In this document: piece after piece, positions 22,316 through 31,280 of the stretch
Layout: each line of letters opens with the position of its first letter
Numbering within the stretch: the stretch's first letter is position 1
NCBI GenBank assembly: GCA_019429465.1
Contig: JAHYIV010000002.1
Span: 99,143 to 163,142, forward strand
Length of the DNA: 64,000 nucleotides
From: Desulfoarculaceae bacterium
GTDB taxonomy: Bacteria; Desulfobacterota; Desulfobulbia; Desulfobulbales; Desulfocapsaceae
Direction: 5' to 3'
Translations under genes and position numbers: made by a program
The notes under the pieces: model-generated
Seen by the model: the letters and a program-made list of their open reading frames with translations, nothing else
Told to the model about the DNA's origin: nothing
The model's database searches: none

Positions 22316-24334
22316 TTAGATCCAGGGATCGGTCTCTACGATGTTGATACACTCGACCTTCTCACACAGCCAATCCTGGGTCTCAGGATTAAAGGTGGAG
22401 TTAACGAAACACTTCCAGTTTTCGTCATCAACCGCTGGGAAGTCAGAGCGATAGTAGAATCCTGGGTAGCGGGATTCTTTACGGAACTCAATGTGACGAA
22501 TATGGGTCTCTACACACCAGATACGATGGTAGTTCTCCCAAGCACGAAGAAGCTCATGGAGATCGCCTGCTGCCATCTTCTCTGAATCTTCACGGAGCAT
22601 TTTCAGAAGGTCAAGACAGATATTGAGAAGTTTACCGGAGGTCATGTAATAGGTAGCAACGCCACCACCATACTCATCGGTGGCCTTCATCAAACGCATC
22701 ATGATACCTGCTGGTTTGCAGAAATTAGGATTCACGTTTGAAGATGTGGAGGCGCCGACAAACTCATGATAACGGCGAACTGGTGCGTAGATCTCATCCG
22801 CAAGTTCCTGAGGAGTCTGCTTCAGTTCGGGTTTGAAATCAGGATTGTCACGACAGAATTTCACCATCTGCTTGGCAACAATACGGCCCTCTGCATGGGA
22901 ACCGGAAGAGAACTTATGACCGGATGCGCCGACACCATCACCAGCGGTGAAGAGTCCATCAACGGTGGTCATACGGTTATAGCCCCACTTGTACTTGTGG
23001 GAACGGGATGGATTCGCAACATCGGGAACCCAGGACTCGTCTGGACCAGAGGTCCAGATACCACAGCATCCGGAGTGAGAACCGAGCATGTAGGGTTCAG
23101 TTGGCATAATCTCGGAACCAACCTTCTCTGGCTCGATGTTGGCACCAGCCCACAGGCCGGCCTGACCAATTGACATATCCAGGAAATCCTCCCAGGCCTC
23201 AGACTCAAGATGTTTCCAGTACTTCTTCACACCCTTCTCATCCATACCGGCAGCCTTCTTCGCATCAAGGAAGGCGTTCAGGGCAACATCGGTTGCCATG
23301 TAGATTGGACCACGTCCGGCCTTCAACTCGTTGATCATCAAATGATTCCGCAGACAGGTAGGGGTAACAGCAGAGGCGCCATAAGGCATGAACTTCGCAA
23401 GTTCCTCTTTTACTTCCGGGCTGTTGGCATAGAACTCACCAAGACCATTCTGTACCTTGGCCTTGAAGAGAAGGAACCAGGCACCAACAGGACCGTATCC
23501 ATCCTTGAAACGGGCCGGGGTGAAACGATTCTCCATCATGGTCAGGGTAGCGCCGACCTGGGCACACATGGTGTAGGTGGAACCGGCATTCCATACTGGA
23601 TACCAGGCACGACCCTTACCCTCACCGGTAGAGCGTGGGCGGAAAATATTAACCGCACCACCGCAGGCAACGAGAGCAGTCTTGCAACGGAACACATGAA
23701 CCTTGTTCTCACGGGTGGAGAAACCGACAGCACCAGCTATCTGGTTGGCCTTGTTCTTGTCGAGCAGCATCTTGACGATAAAGATACGTTCAAGGCAGTT
23801 GTCAGCACCAAGGGCAGCTTTGGCCGGCTCGGCGACGATGCACTTGTAAGACTCACCGTTGATCATGATCTGCCATTTACCGGTACGAACAGGAGTACCG
23901 CCTTCACGCAGGGACTTGGCAGGGGCAGCACCATCGAGAGTTTCACCATCGGCATCTTTCTTCCAGATCGGGAGGCCCCATTCTTCGAACAGCTTTACGG
24001 ACTCATCAACGTGACGACCACAGTCATAGATCAGATCTTCACGAACAACACCCATGAGGTCATTACGAACCATCTTTACGTAATTCTCAATTGGGTTCTC
24101 ACCGATGTAGGTATTGATAGCAGAAAGTCCCTGGGCAACAGCCCCGGAACGCTCCATGGCAGCCTTATCAACAAGGGTAATCTTCAGGTCAGCAGGTGCC
24201 CATTTCTTGATCTCAAATGCAGCACCACAGGCAGCCATACCGCCGCCAACGATAAGAACGTCAACATCATGCTCGACGATCTCTGGATTCACGACGGCTG
24301 CAATCTCACCGTTTGGTTTATTTGGTAATGCCAT
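22316..24334 (-). CDS. aprA: adenylylsulfate reductase subunit alpha
   Basis: AprA is the FAD catalytic subunit that reduces adenosine 5'-phosphosulfate to sulfite and AMP in the cytoplasm during dissimilatory sulfate reduction. The 672-aa product is of normal length. The FAD-binding motif VGGGMAAC is at residues 29-36, followed by the AMERSGAVAQGLSAIN segment typical of the fumarate-reductase fold, and the later GDGVGASGHKFSSGSHAEGR FAD motif (about residues 466-485). It lies 65 bp downstream of aprB in the standard aprBA order. Codons look like those of a highly expressed gene. Confidence 0.98.
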   Translation of the reverse strand: MALPNKPNGEIAAVVNPEIVEHDVDVLIVGGGMAACGAAFEIKKWAPADLKITLVDKAAMERSGAVAQGLSAINTYIGENPIENYVKMVRNDLMGVVREDLIYDCGRHVDESVKLFEEWGLPIWKKDADGETLDGAAPAKSLREGGTPVRTGKWQIMINGESYKCIVAEPAKAALGADNCLERIFIVKMLLDKNKANQIAGAVGFSTRENKVHVFRCKTALVACGGAVNIFRPRSTGEGKGRAWYPVWNAGSTYTMCAQVGATLTMMENRFTPARFKDGYGPVGAWFLLFKAKVQNGLGEFYANSPEVKEELAKFMPYGASAVTPTCLRNHLMINELKAGRGPIYMATDVALNAFLDAKKAAGMDEKGVKKYWKHLESEAWEDFLDMSIGQAGLWAGANIEPEKVGSEIMPTEPYMLGSHSGCCGIWTSGPDESWVPDVANPSRSHKYKWGYNRMTTVDGLFTAGDGVGASGHKFSSGSHAEGRIVAKQMVKFCRDNPDFKPELKQTPQELADEIYAPVRRYHEFVGASTSSNVNPNFCKPAGIMMRLMKATDEYGGGVATYYMTSGKLLNICLDLLKMLREDSEKMAAGDLHELLRAWENYHRIWCVETHIRHIEFRKESRYPGFYYRSDFPAVDDENWKCFVNSTFNPETQDWLCEKVECINIVETDPWI

Positions 24335-24399
24335 ATTAATGTCTCCTTAAAATATTAAAAGAGTTTGTCTACAATTCTGCAGAAGATTTAGAGCCAGAA

Positions 24400-24819
24400 T
24401 TATTTCTTTGGAGTCGGCAGGGCAGACTCAAGGGCCAGACACTCATCGTCAAGGTTCGCGCCCATGGTACCTACGTATGCGTTAGCAGCACCTTCAGAGG
24501 TGGTACGAATCGGGAATTTGAAACGTTTCATGTTACCGTTACGGAATTTAACAGTCCACATAATGTCCGACGCACTGCGCATTGGATGAACCTGGCCACC
24601 CATTGGTACAAAATCATCATACCCACGAACGAAAATTGCACCCTGTGGACAAATCTTAACACAAGAATAGCACTCCCAGCAGGCATCCGGCTCCTGGTTG
24701 TAGGCCTTCATCTCTTCTTTGTTAAGCACCATCAGGTCGTTGGGACAAATGTACATACAAGCTGTTTTGTCTCCACCCTTGCAACCATCGCACTTGGAAG
24801 GATCTACATAACTTGGCAT
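24400..24819 (-). CDS. aprB: adenylylsulfate reductase subunit beta
   Basis: AprB is the electron-transfer subunit of APS reductase. The 139-aa product carries two [4Fe-4S] clusters: one set C10, C13, C21, C25 with the characteristic insertion between the second and third cysteine, and the other C47, C50, C53, C57. A C-terminal tail that wraps around AprA follows, ending near residue 139, so the length is slightly below some family members. It is the promoter-proximal gene of aprBA, with a Shine-Dalgarno AGGAGG 6-8 nt before the ATG. Confidence 0.98.
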   Translation of the reverse strand: MPSYVDPSKCDGCKGGDKTACMYICPNDLMVLNKEEMKAYNQEPDACWECYSCVKICPQGAIFVRGYDDFVPMGGQVHPMRSASDIMWTVKFRNGNMKRFKFPIRTTSEGAANAYVGTMGANLDDECLALESALPTPKK

Positions 24820-25044
24820 TAAACTACCTCCTTAGTTTATTTTTACTTTTGCGACCCAGAACCGACTGGGCCAACTTTAACTCCTACACGAAAAACATAC
24901 ACCTCACCCCATCACTATCCAGCGACAGGGAGGAAGTTTACAAACTGACAGCTATAACCATAAAGACACAAATCACATAAAAATCATATTCAAAAATCAA
25001 CACTGACAATAAAATGAACGGTCACTCATTTTCATAGGTTATAA

Positions 25045-25073
25045 TTTATAGTTTGTTGCCAATAGATTGTCAA
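25045..25073 (-). promoter_or_regulatory. near-consensus promoter for aprBA
   Basis: On the minus strand a perfect -35 TTGACA (25068-25073), a 17-nt spacer and a -10 TATAAA (25045-25050) lie upstream of aprB. The start site would be near 25038, leaving a ~220-nt 5' leader (24820-25038) without an open frame. Such a strong promoter fits the abundance of APS reductase in sulfate reducers. Confidence 0.75.
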
Positions 25074-25103
25074 GAAAATTAATTACCGAGACTCAACCAG
25101 GTA

Positions 25104-27227
25104 TTAATATGATTTCCTGACCAGAACCTCTCTTGGTTTGGCGCCATCAGCAGGACCTACAATCCCTTCTTTCTCCATCAATTCGATCAACCGTGCTGCC
25201 CGATTATAACCAATCCGCAAACGGCGCTGCACCATTGAAATGGATGCCTGACCGGCCTCACATACCATGGCGATGGCCTCATCGTAACGTTCGTCGATGT
25301 CTTCAGCATTCTGCCCCGTAACGTTACACACCTCCTCTACCTCGGCCACAACCGAATCGTCATAGCTGGCACGCCCCTGACCTTTCAAAAAATCAACAAT
25401 ATGAGAAGTCTCCGCCTCTGAGATATAGGCGCCATGTATCCGTTGCAAAGGTCTTCCTGACGGCAGATAGAGCATATCCCCAGCTCCCAGAAGATGTTCA
25501 GCGCCAGAGGTATCTATAATCGTTCGTGAATCAATTTTTGATGCCACCTTAAAAGAGATACGAGTGGGGAAATTAGCCTTGATAAGACCGGTCAACACAT
25601 CTACTGAAGGACGCTGCGTTGCCAGGATAAGATGCATGCCAGCGGCCCTGGCCATCTGGGCCAGGCGGGCAATGGAAGACTCAACGTCTTTGGAGGCAAC
25701 CATCATCAGATCAGCCAGCTCATCAACAATAATGACGATATATGGCAATCGTTCTTCGGCGGTCTCATTATAGGAGTCAAAGCCTTTCACCCTTGCCTCT
25801 TCCAGCAGACGGTAGCGCCGCTCCATTTCACGCACAGCCCACTGCAGGGCCCTGGAGGCAAGCTTTGGATCGACCACCACAGGGTGCAGCAGATGCGGAA
25901 TCCCTTCATAGCCCGACAGTTCAATCCGCTTGGGATCGACCATCAGCAAGCGCACCTCATCAGGGGTCGCGTTATAGAGCAGCGAAGAGATAATGGTATT
26001 AATGGCCACACTCTTGCCCGCTCCTGTGGCGCCGGCAATGAGAAGATGCGGCATCTTGGCCAGATCTGCAACAACAGGGTTTCCGACCACGTCAAGGCCA
26101 AGAGCAATGGAAAGTTTCGCTACCGAGGAACGGTACTTTTCCGTGGTCAGCAGGTCCCGTATGTACACCACCTGCCGGTCTTTATTGGGAATCTCTATAC
26201 CGAGAGCGGCCTTCCCCGGCACCGAACCCACCACCCTGACAGATTGCGCCTTGAGGCCCAGGGCCAGATCATCGGCCAAGGCCACGATTTTATTAATCTT
26301 GACACCAGCGGCCGGTGCATACTCATAGGTCGTCACCACCGGTCCCGGCGAGATCCCGACCACCTTGCCTGAAACGCCAAAGTTGATCAACTTCTGCTCG
26401 AGCTGTTTGGAAACCTTGTAGTACTCCTCCTTGTCCATCTTATGTTGTATCAACCCGGGTTTTTCGAGCAGGGACAAAGGAGGAAGACGCCACTCGCCCC
26501 GGGCAACGGGCCGCAGAGCAAAGACCTCATCTTCGCCTGACACCTCTGGCGCTGCCTTTGGTGATTCCTTGACAACCGGGACTGCGCTCAACAAAAATGG
26601 CGCAGACTCTACCGCGGGCCCCTCTATCTTTACAGACCTCTGTTCCCCGCCACGCTCAACAAGTCCTGCCTGTCGCCTTATATTCTTCGATAACTCCTTT
26701 TTCCCCTCAATCGCTCTCAACCTTCCCCAGAAAAAAGAGGTCAGTCCATAAGGAGAAAAACGGGTAGAGAGCATGATGGAGAACGTCAAGATCAGCAATA
26801 AAAAGAGCACAGCACCTGGCCCACCCACCACTGAACGGAGCAGGCCCAGAACTGTTTTCCCTAGAAAGCCTCCTGTCTCAACGCTGACAAGACCCTGCAG
26901 GGACAGAGACGAAAGAAGACCGCAGCCCGCAATAACCACTCCGGTTAAACCAGCAGTGACTTGAGGCAAACGGTTAAAGGACATCGAGGGTCCAAAAAAG
27001 AGAAAGGAGAAAAAGAAAAGAAGAGTGGTCAGAAGATAGGCGCCAGCACCGGTAAATCCAACCAGAAACCGGGCAATAATCCGGCCCAGATCACCGCCCC
27101 AGTTAGGGCCTGTGGACCAGACCATGGACAAGAGACTGATAAAAAGAAAACAAGAGAGGAAAATCCCAAAAACAGCCACTGCCTCCTGTATCAGACTAGG
27201 CTTTATCTTGTTAGGTGTTTGATTCAT
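25104..27227 (-). CDS. ftsK: DNA translocase FtsK/SpoIIIE family
   Basis: FtsK is a septal, membrane-anchored DNA pump that clears and aligns chromosome termini at division and activates Xer recombination. The 707-aa protein has about four hydrophobic helices in the first ~155 residues and a short charged linker (about 160-250) rather than the long E. coli type. The motor domain follows with Walker A GATGAGKS near residue 400 and Walker B VDELADL downstream. A C-terminal winged-helix gamma domain (about 645-707) recognises KOPS. It follows nusB with an 8-bp gap. Confidence 0.96.
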   Translation of the reverse strand: MNQTPNKIKPSLIQEAVAVFGIFLSCFLFISLLSMVWSTGPNWGGDLGRIIARFLVGFTGAGAYLLTTLLFFFSFLFFGPSMSFNRLPQVTAGLTGVVIAGCGLLSSLSLQGLVSVETGGFLGKTVLGLLRSVVGGPGAVLFLLLILTFSIMLSTRFSPYGLTSFFWGRLRAIEGKKELSKNIRRQAGLVERGGEQRSVKIEGPAVESAPFLLSAVPVVKESPKAAPEVSGEDEVFALRPVARGEWRLPPLSLLEKPGLIQHKMDKEEYYKVSKQLEQKLINFGVSGKVVGISPGPVVTTYEYAPAAGVKINKIVALADDLALGLKAQSVRVVGSVPGKAALGIEIPNKDRQVVYIRDLLTTEKYRSSVAKLSIALGLDVVGNPVVADLAKMPHLLIAGATGAGKSVAINTIISSLLYNATPDEVRLLMVDPKRIELSGYEGIPHLLHPVVVDPKLASRALQWAVREMERRYRLLEEARVKGFDSYNETAEERLPYIVIIVDELADLMMVASKDVESSIARLAQMARAAGMHLILATQRPSVDVLTGLIKANFPTRISFKVASKIDSRTIIDTSGAEHLLGAGDMLYLPSGRPLQRIHGAYISEAETSHIVDFLKGQGRASYDDSVVAEVEEVCNVTGQNAEDIDERYDEAIAMVCEAGQASISMVQRRLRIGYNRAARLIELMEKEGIVGPADGAKPREVLVRKSY

Positions 27228-27235
27228 CGGTAAGG

Positions 27236-27796
27236 TCAGGTTTTGGTAAGCGTATCGAGCTCAGCCCTCTCCGCAGTGCCTCTCACTTCATCCCTGGTTT
27301 CCAGGCTATCAGACCCTCTCTGGCTCGTATCCCTCGATTTCACAGCACAAGACAGCCCCTGACCGTCACTGCTACTGTGAATCACAACTCGCACTGCATC
27401 GAGGACACCATTGATAAAGGGTGGAGACTCTTCAGTCCCATATCGTTTAGCGATCTCTACCGCCTCGTTAATGACCACCTGATCGGGGGCGTCTTCACTG
27501 AACAGCATCTCGTAGACCGCCACACGCAAGAGGTTTCTATCAGTCAGGGCAATCCTTTCAATACGCCAGTTACTTGCACTTTCCTTGATCAGGGTATCGA
27601 TACGTTCAAGATGGTGCATGGTCCCCCGCAACAACTCCAGCGCATAAGGACGCGCCAGCTTCTGAATCGGATAGAGAAGGCAAAACCGCTCAAAACGATC
27701 CTCAAGATCGTCATGCAGACGAACACCTTCAGGGAAAAATTCCTCCTGAAAAAGAAACTGCATGGCGGTCTCTCGTGACTTTCGACGTATTCCCAT
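27236..27796 (-). CDS. nusB: transcription antitermination factor NusB
   Basis: NusB pairs with S10 (NusE) on boxA RNA in rRNA antitermination. The start MGIRRKSRETAMQFLFQ at 27796 matches the family N-terminus; a GTG 25 codons earlier would add an atypical hydrophobic leader. The conserved VVINEAVEIAKRYG motif is present. The core ends near residue 140, after which about 45 residues of low-complexity polar tail (rich in S, D, E, T) extend to residue 186, longer than usual. It is the last gene of the ribE-ribBA-ribH-nusB group. No good Shine-Dalgarno is seen, so the start is the uncertain point. Confidence 0.9.
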   Translation of the reverse strand: MGIRRKSRETAMQFLFQEEFFPEGVRLHDDLEDRFERFCLLYPIQKLARPYALELLRGTMHHLERIDTLIKESASNWRIERIALTDRNLLRVAVYEMLFSEDAPDQVVINEAVEIAKRYGTEESPPFINGVLDAVRVVIHSSSDGQGLSCAVKSRDTSQRGSDSLETRDEVRGTAERAELDTLTKT

Positions 27797-27963
27797 GAAA
27801 TGAAGAGATGAAACAAAAAATTTGGTCAATATCGTCAGCCCAAGGCTATCGATATTGAAGTATGCAACCACAAAACAGTCACAACAGAGTCAACAACGTA
27901 TTATTTGCATCTTTCGTCTGTTTTGTGATGACGGATAATTAGGATTTCAGATCGATGACACCA

Positions 27964-28431
27964 TTACTGCAGATTCACAAGCAGGTTGGCCATTTCAATG
28001 GCAGCAACAGCGACTTCCGCACCTTTATTTCCCGCCTTGGTACCGGAACGCTCAATGGCCTGTTCAATGGTTTCAGTGGTCAACACCCCGAAAAGAACGG
28101 GAACCCCTGTCTCCAGGCCCACCTGGGCAGAGCCCTTGGAAACCTCATTGACCACCACATCAAAATGAGGGGTGGCGCCGCGAATGACCACACCGAGACA
28201 GATCACAGCATCATATTTCTGAGAAGCGGCCATCTTCTTGGCAATGAGCGGGATCTCAAAGGCACCGGGAACACGGGCCACATCGATATCTTCATCCAAG
28301 GCGCCGGAACGGACCAAGGTATCGAGAGCTCCTTCCAGCAGCTTTTCCGAGATAAAAGAATTAAACCGGGCGACAATAATGGCGAATTTCTTGCCATCCG
28401 CCTTCAGGTTGCCCTCAATGATATTTGCCAT
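27964..28431 (-). CDS. ribH: 6,7-dimethyl-8-ribityllumazine synthase
   Basis: RibH condenses 3,4-dihydroxy-2-butanone 4-phosphate with the ribitylaminopyrimidine to give lumazine, the penultimate step of riboflavin synthesis. The 155-aa product has the usual length, with RFN near residues 22-24, the GAFEIP motif (56-61) and the catalytic histidine H89 in RGATPHFD. It sits 70 bp downstream of ribBA and upstream of nusB, a common bacterial arrangement. Confidence 0.97.
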   Translation of the reverse strand: MANIIEGNLKADGKKFAIIVARFNSFISEKLLEGALDTLVRSGALDEDIDVARVPGAFEIPLIAKKMAASQKYDAVICLGVVIRGATPHFDVVVNEVSKGSAQVGLETGVPVLFGVLTTETIEQAIERSGTKAGNKGAEVAVAAIEMANLLVNLQ

Positions 28432-28501
28432 AGCATTAACACCTTCCTTACTTGTATATTGAGTTGCCTCTCAAAGGAAAGAGGCCTTTATTTTACCCGT
28501 T

Positions 28502-29716
28502 TTAGTCATCTTCAGCTTCGAGCAAATGACCCATCCGATCCCGTTTGCACTGCATATAACTTTTATTTTCCGCACTGACCGCCATCTCGAGGGGGAAGCG
28601 ATCCACCACCTCAATGCCATAGCCTTCAAGACCGACGATCTTCTTGGGATTATTGGTCAGCAGGCTCATCTTCCTGACCCCGAGATCACGGAGAATCTGG
28701 GCCCCGATACCATAATCACGGAGATCCGCCTTAAAGCCCAGATGAATATTGGCCTCAACCGTATCCATCCCCTCTTCATCCTGGAGATTATAGGCCTTCA
28801 TTTTATTGATAAGACCAATGCCTCGCCCCTCCTGGCGCATATAAAGCAGAACGCCGCAACCCTCCTGATCGATCATCTGCATGGCCGCATGCAGCTGCGA
28901 GCCGCAGTCGCAACGGGCCGAGCCAAAGACATCTCCGGTGAGACATTCGGAATGAACGCGAACCAGCACCTTTTTCTCGGGATCAATCTGCCCTTTCACC
29001 AGGGCAATATGTTCCAGGTTATCCACGTCATTGGTGTAGATCACAGCCTTGAACTTACCTGCATATTCTGTGGGTATCCGGGTCTCAACCGCGCGATGCA
29101 CGAGGATGTCCTCACGCAGGCGATAGGCGACTAGATCGGCAATGGTGACAATCTTCAGATCATGCTCGGCGGCAAACTTCTCCAGATCAGGCATCCTCGA
29201 CATGGATCCATCGTCATTCATGATCTCACAGATCACGCCTGCCGTCCTGCAGCCTGCCAGGCGGGCAAGATCCACGGACCCTTCAGTCTGACCGAGACGA
29301 ACCAGCACCCCTCCCGCCCGGGCCCGCAGCGGAAAGACATGACCGGGGTTGACCAGATCGGAAGGTTTGACATCCGGTGCAACTGCGACCTGGATGGTGC
29401 GGGCCCGGTCGGCAGCCGAGATACCGGTAGTGACCCCGGTGCGGGCCTCAATACTGATTGTAAAACCGGTACCGAAGGGACAGGTGTTTTCACTGACCAT
29501 CATCGGCAGCCGCAGCTTGTCGACAAGGTCCGGACTCAGGGTCAGACAGATCAGCCCCCGGCCATACCTGGCCATGAAATTAATGGCCTCTGGGGTCACC
29601 GCCTCAGCGGCCATGCAGAGGTCTCCCTCATTCTCCCGATCTTCATCATCAACCAGAATGACCATCTTCCCGGCCTTGATATCTCGTACAGCTTCTTCAA
29701 TTGAACTGACTGCCAT
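28502..29716 (-). CDS. ribBA: bifunctional 3,4-dihydroxy-2-butanone-4-phosphate synthase / GTP cyclohydrolase II
   Basis: This fused enzyme makes both riboflavin precursors. The N-terminal RibB domain (about residues 1-200) has the acidic metal-binding motif [10 protein letters not shown] at 23-32. The C-terminal RibA domain has the zinc ligands in [19 protein letters not shown] and the RQEGRGIGL motif. The length of about 404 aa is typical. Two starts are close: ATG at 29716 (11 nt after AAGG) and GTG at 29722 (5 nt after). It lies 67 bp downstream of ribE and upstream of ribH. Confidence 0.96.
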   Translation of the reverse strand: MAVSSIEEAVRDIKAGKMVILVDDEDRENEGDLCMAAEAVTPEAINFMARYGRGLICLTLSPDLVDKLRLPMMVSENTCPFGTGFTISIEARTGVTTGISAADRARTIQVAVAPDVKPSDLVNPGHVFPLRARAGGVLVRLGQTEGSVDLARLAGCRTAGVICEIMNDDGSMSRMPDLEKFAAEHDLKIVTIADLVAYRLREDILVHRAVETRIPTEYAGKFKAVIYTNDVDNLEHIALVKGQIDPEKKVLVRVHSECLTGDVFGSARCDCGSQLHAAMQMIDQEGCGVLLYMRQEGRGIGLINKMKAYNLQDEEGMDTVEANIHLGFKADLRDYGIGAQILRDLGVRKMSLLTNNPKKIVGLEGYGIEVVDRFPLEMAVSAENKSYMQCKRDRMGHLLEAEDD

Positions 29717-29783
29717 GATCACACATACCTTGTTTTAAAATAAACTCTCGTTCACCCCTTCACCCATGAAGGGGCAGCGAATA

Positions 29784-30443
29784 TCAAAAAAAACCATTTT
29801 CTGCCAGAAAGGCAGAATTAAGCTTTCCCTGCTCCGGCCCCGAAGAGATCACGGGCTGAACAGTTAGAAGCTTCTCCACATATTTGCCGATCATATCCAC
29901 CTCGATATTCACCCGACTGCCGATCTTCAACAGACCGAGGGTGGTCACCTGCAGGGTATGGGGGATAATCGAGACCTCAAATCTTCCGGCGCTGCAAGTG
30001 TTCACGGTCAGACTGACCCCATCGATGGTGACCGATCCCTTGTCAACAACATACCGATTCCATTGTTCAGGCAGGGAAAAGGAAAAGAGGGTAAAGGGAC
30101 CAGCCGGTCGTTGCTCCCGCACGGTGGCCACGCAATCCACATGACCTGAGACCATATGCCCTCCCAACCTGTCAGACAGGCGCAAGGCCCGTTCCATATT
30201 GACCTGACTGCCGACACCGAGACTTCCCAGGGTGGTGCGGGTCAGGGACTCAGGGGACACATCAACGGTGAAACGTCGGCCCTTTATATCATAGGCAGTA
30301 AGACAGACACCATTGATGGCAATGGATTCTCCCTCTTCCGGATCAGCGAACTCAAATCCAGCCTCAAGATTGAAGGCCAGCCCCCCACCAGCACCTCGTC
30401 TTCCGCGCAATATACCTGTGCCTGCGACAATGCCTGTAAACAT
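29784..30443 (-). CDS. ribE: riboflavin synthase alpha chain
   Basis: Riboflavin synthase dismutates two lumazines to riboflavin. The 219-aa product starts with the diagnostic MFTGIV and contains two tandem lumazine-binding repeats (about 1-97 and 98-195). They are marked by SIAINGVCLTA and SVTIDGVSLTV, and by GGHMVSGHVD at the start of the second. It leads the ribE-ribBA-ribH run. No ribD is present upstream, where it is often found; a dispersed repeat and an unrelated TPR gene occupy that place. I saw no FMN riboswitch in 30444-30595. Confidence 0.96.
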   Translation of the reverse strand: MFTGIVAGTGILRGRRGAGGGLAFNLEAGFEFADPEEGESIAINGVCLTAYDIKGRRFTVDVSPESLTRTTLGSLGVGSQVNMERALRLSDRLGGHMVSGHVDCVATVREQRPAGPFTLFSFSLPEQWNRYVVDKGSVTIDGVSLTVNTCSAGRFEVSIIPHTLQVTTLGLLKIGSRVNIEVDMIGKYVEKLLTVQPVISSGPEQGKLNSAFLAENGFF

Positions 30444-30595
30444 GATCCGCCCCTAAGCCGCTGTAAAAAATAACAAGGCCATCTGAATGTCAAAAACGAC
30501 AGTCGTTCTTTATCTTTTTCTGGAGCGAGCGACACTGAACCGTCCCTGTGCGCCACAAAATAAGTCACACAGATCCAGTCTTTCCCAACGGTTCC

Positions 30596-30674
30596 TAACC
30601 CCGGTAAACGGGACAAGTGCCTTTCGCAGATTATTTTCTTGCAAAAAAACAAGAAAATAATCTGTAAGGCACTA
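30596..30674 (+). repeat. dispersed two-hairpin element, copy A
   Basis: A 79-bp element with a small CCCG/CGGG hairpin at its left end. A long imperfect palindrome follows, in which AAGTGCCTT-TCG-CAGATTATTTTCTTG pairs with CAAGAAAATAATCTG-T-AAGGCACT around an A-rich loop. The same element occurs inverted at 41825-41903, direct at 54402-54483, and as a left half at 63729-63747. It lies in the gap between a TPR gene and ribE. It has no T-tract after the stem, so it is not simply a terminator. Confidence 0.9.
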
Positions 30675-30681
30675 AACTCTC

Positions 30682-31278
30682 TCAGACGACCTCTTCCAGT
30701 GCCTGCGCCTTTGCCATGAAACGTTCGGCGATATTTTTGTGTTTGTATTTGGCGTGAATAGAGGCAATGGTTCGGTATCCATCTGCGGCCTTGGCCTTGT
30801 CACCTGTTTCCAGGTAGATGCCGGCCATCCGTTCCAAGGTAGTCACAACCCCTTCCGGATTATTGTTCCGATGATACGCTGCCAGCAGATCAAGACAGAC
30901 TTTAACGGCCTCTGGATACTGTTTCAATCCCTGACGCACCGTAACTAACTGATGGGACAGGGCCAGCAGACTCATGGGGTCGTTCTTTTTCTCACAGATA
31001 TCCCAGGCCCGTTGATAATGCTTCAGCGCCATCTCGTATTCCTGGCGCTGCAGACAGAGAAGGCCAAGCTGATTAGAGGCATTGGCAATCCCGTTCTGGT
31101 CATCTTTTTCTTCAAAGGTAACGAGGGCGTTATGAAAGGCCATGGCGGCCTGGGCCAGCTCCTTCTTCTCTAAAAATTCCTTCCCATCCTCATATTCTGC
31201 CTGGGCAGGATCAGAGGATCTCTTTTTCTGAGCCACCGGGGCAATATTCTGAATAGGTTGCAGTGTCGTATTGGTCAT
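30682..31278 (-). CDS. TPR-repeat protein
   Basis: A 198-aa soluble protein of unknown specific function. After a ~25-residue polar N-terminus it contains about four tetratricopeptide-type helical hairpins. Examples are AEYEDGKEFLEKKELAQAAM near 28, NQLGLLCLQRQEYEMALKHY near 68 and ERMAGIYLETGDKAKAADGY near 149. It should be a protein-protein interaction scaffold. Its Shine-Dalgarno (GGAGG) lies in the end of the upstream zinc-ribbon/HEAT gene and the two are 2 bp apart, so they are translationally coupled and probably work together. No signal peptide or membrane segment is seen. Confidence 0.85.
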   Translation of the reverse strand: MTNTTLQPIQNIAPVAQKKRSSDPAQAEYEDGKEFLEKKELAQAAMAFHNALVTFEEKDDQNGIANASNQLGLLCLQRQEYEMALKHYQRAWDICEKKNDPMSLLALSHQLVTVRQGLKQYPEAVKVCLDLLAAYHRNNNPEGVVTTLERMAGIYLETGDKAKAADGYRTIASIHAKYKHKNIAERFMAKAQALEEVV

Positions 31279-31280
31279 TA

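Noticed and set aside
30444..30595. Possible FMN riboswitch for ribE
   Set aside because: No RFN-element signature was found in the gap.
30284..30652. A 122-codon minus-strand frame with MFFCKKIICERHLSR near its start
   Set aside because: Its first part is a translation of repeat copy A; a similar frame at 54273-54515 arises from copy C. It overlaps ribE and has no independent support.
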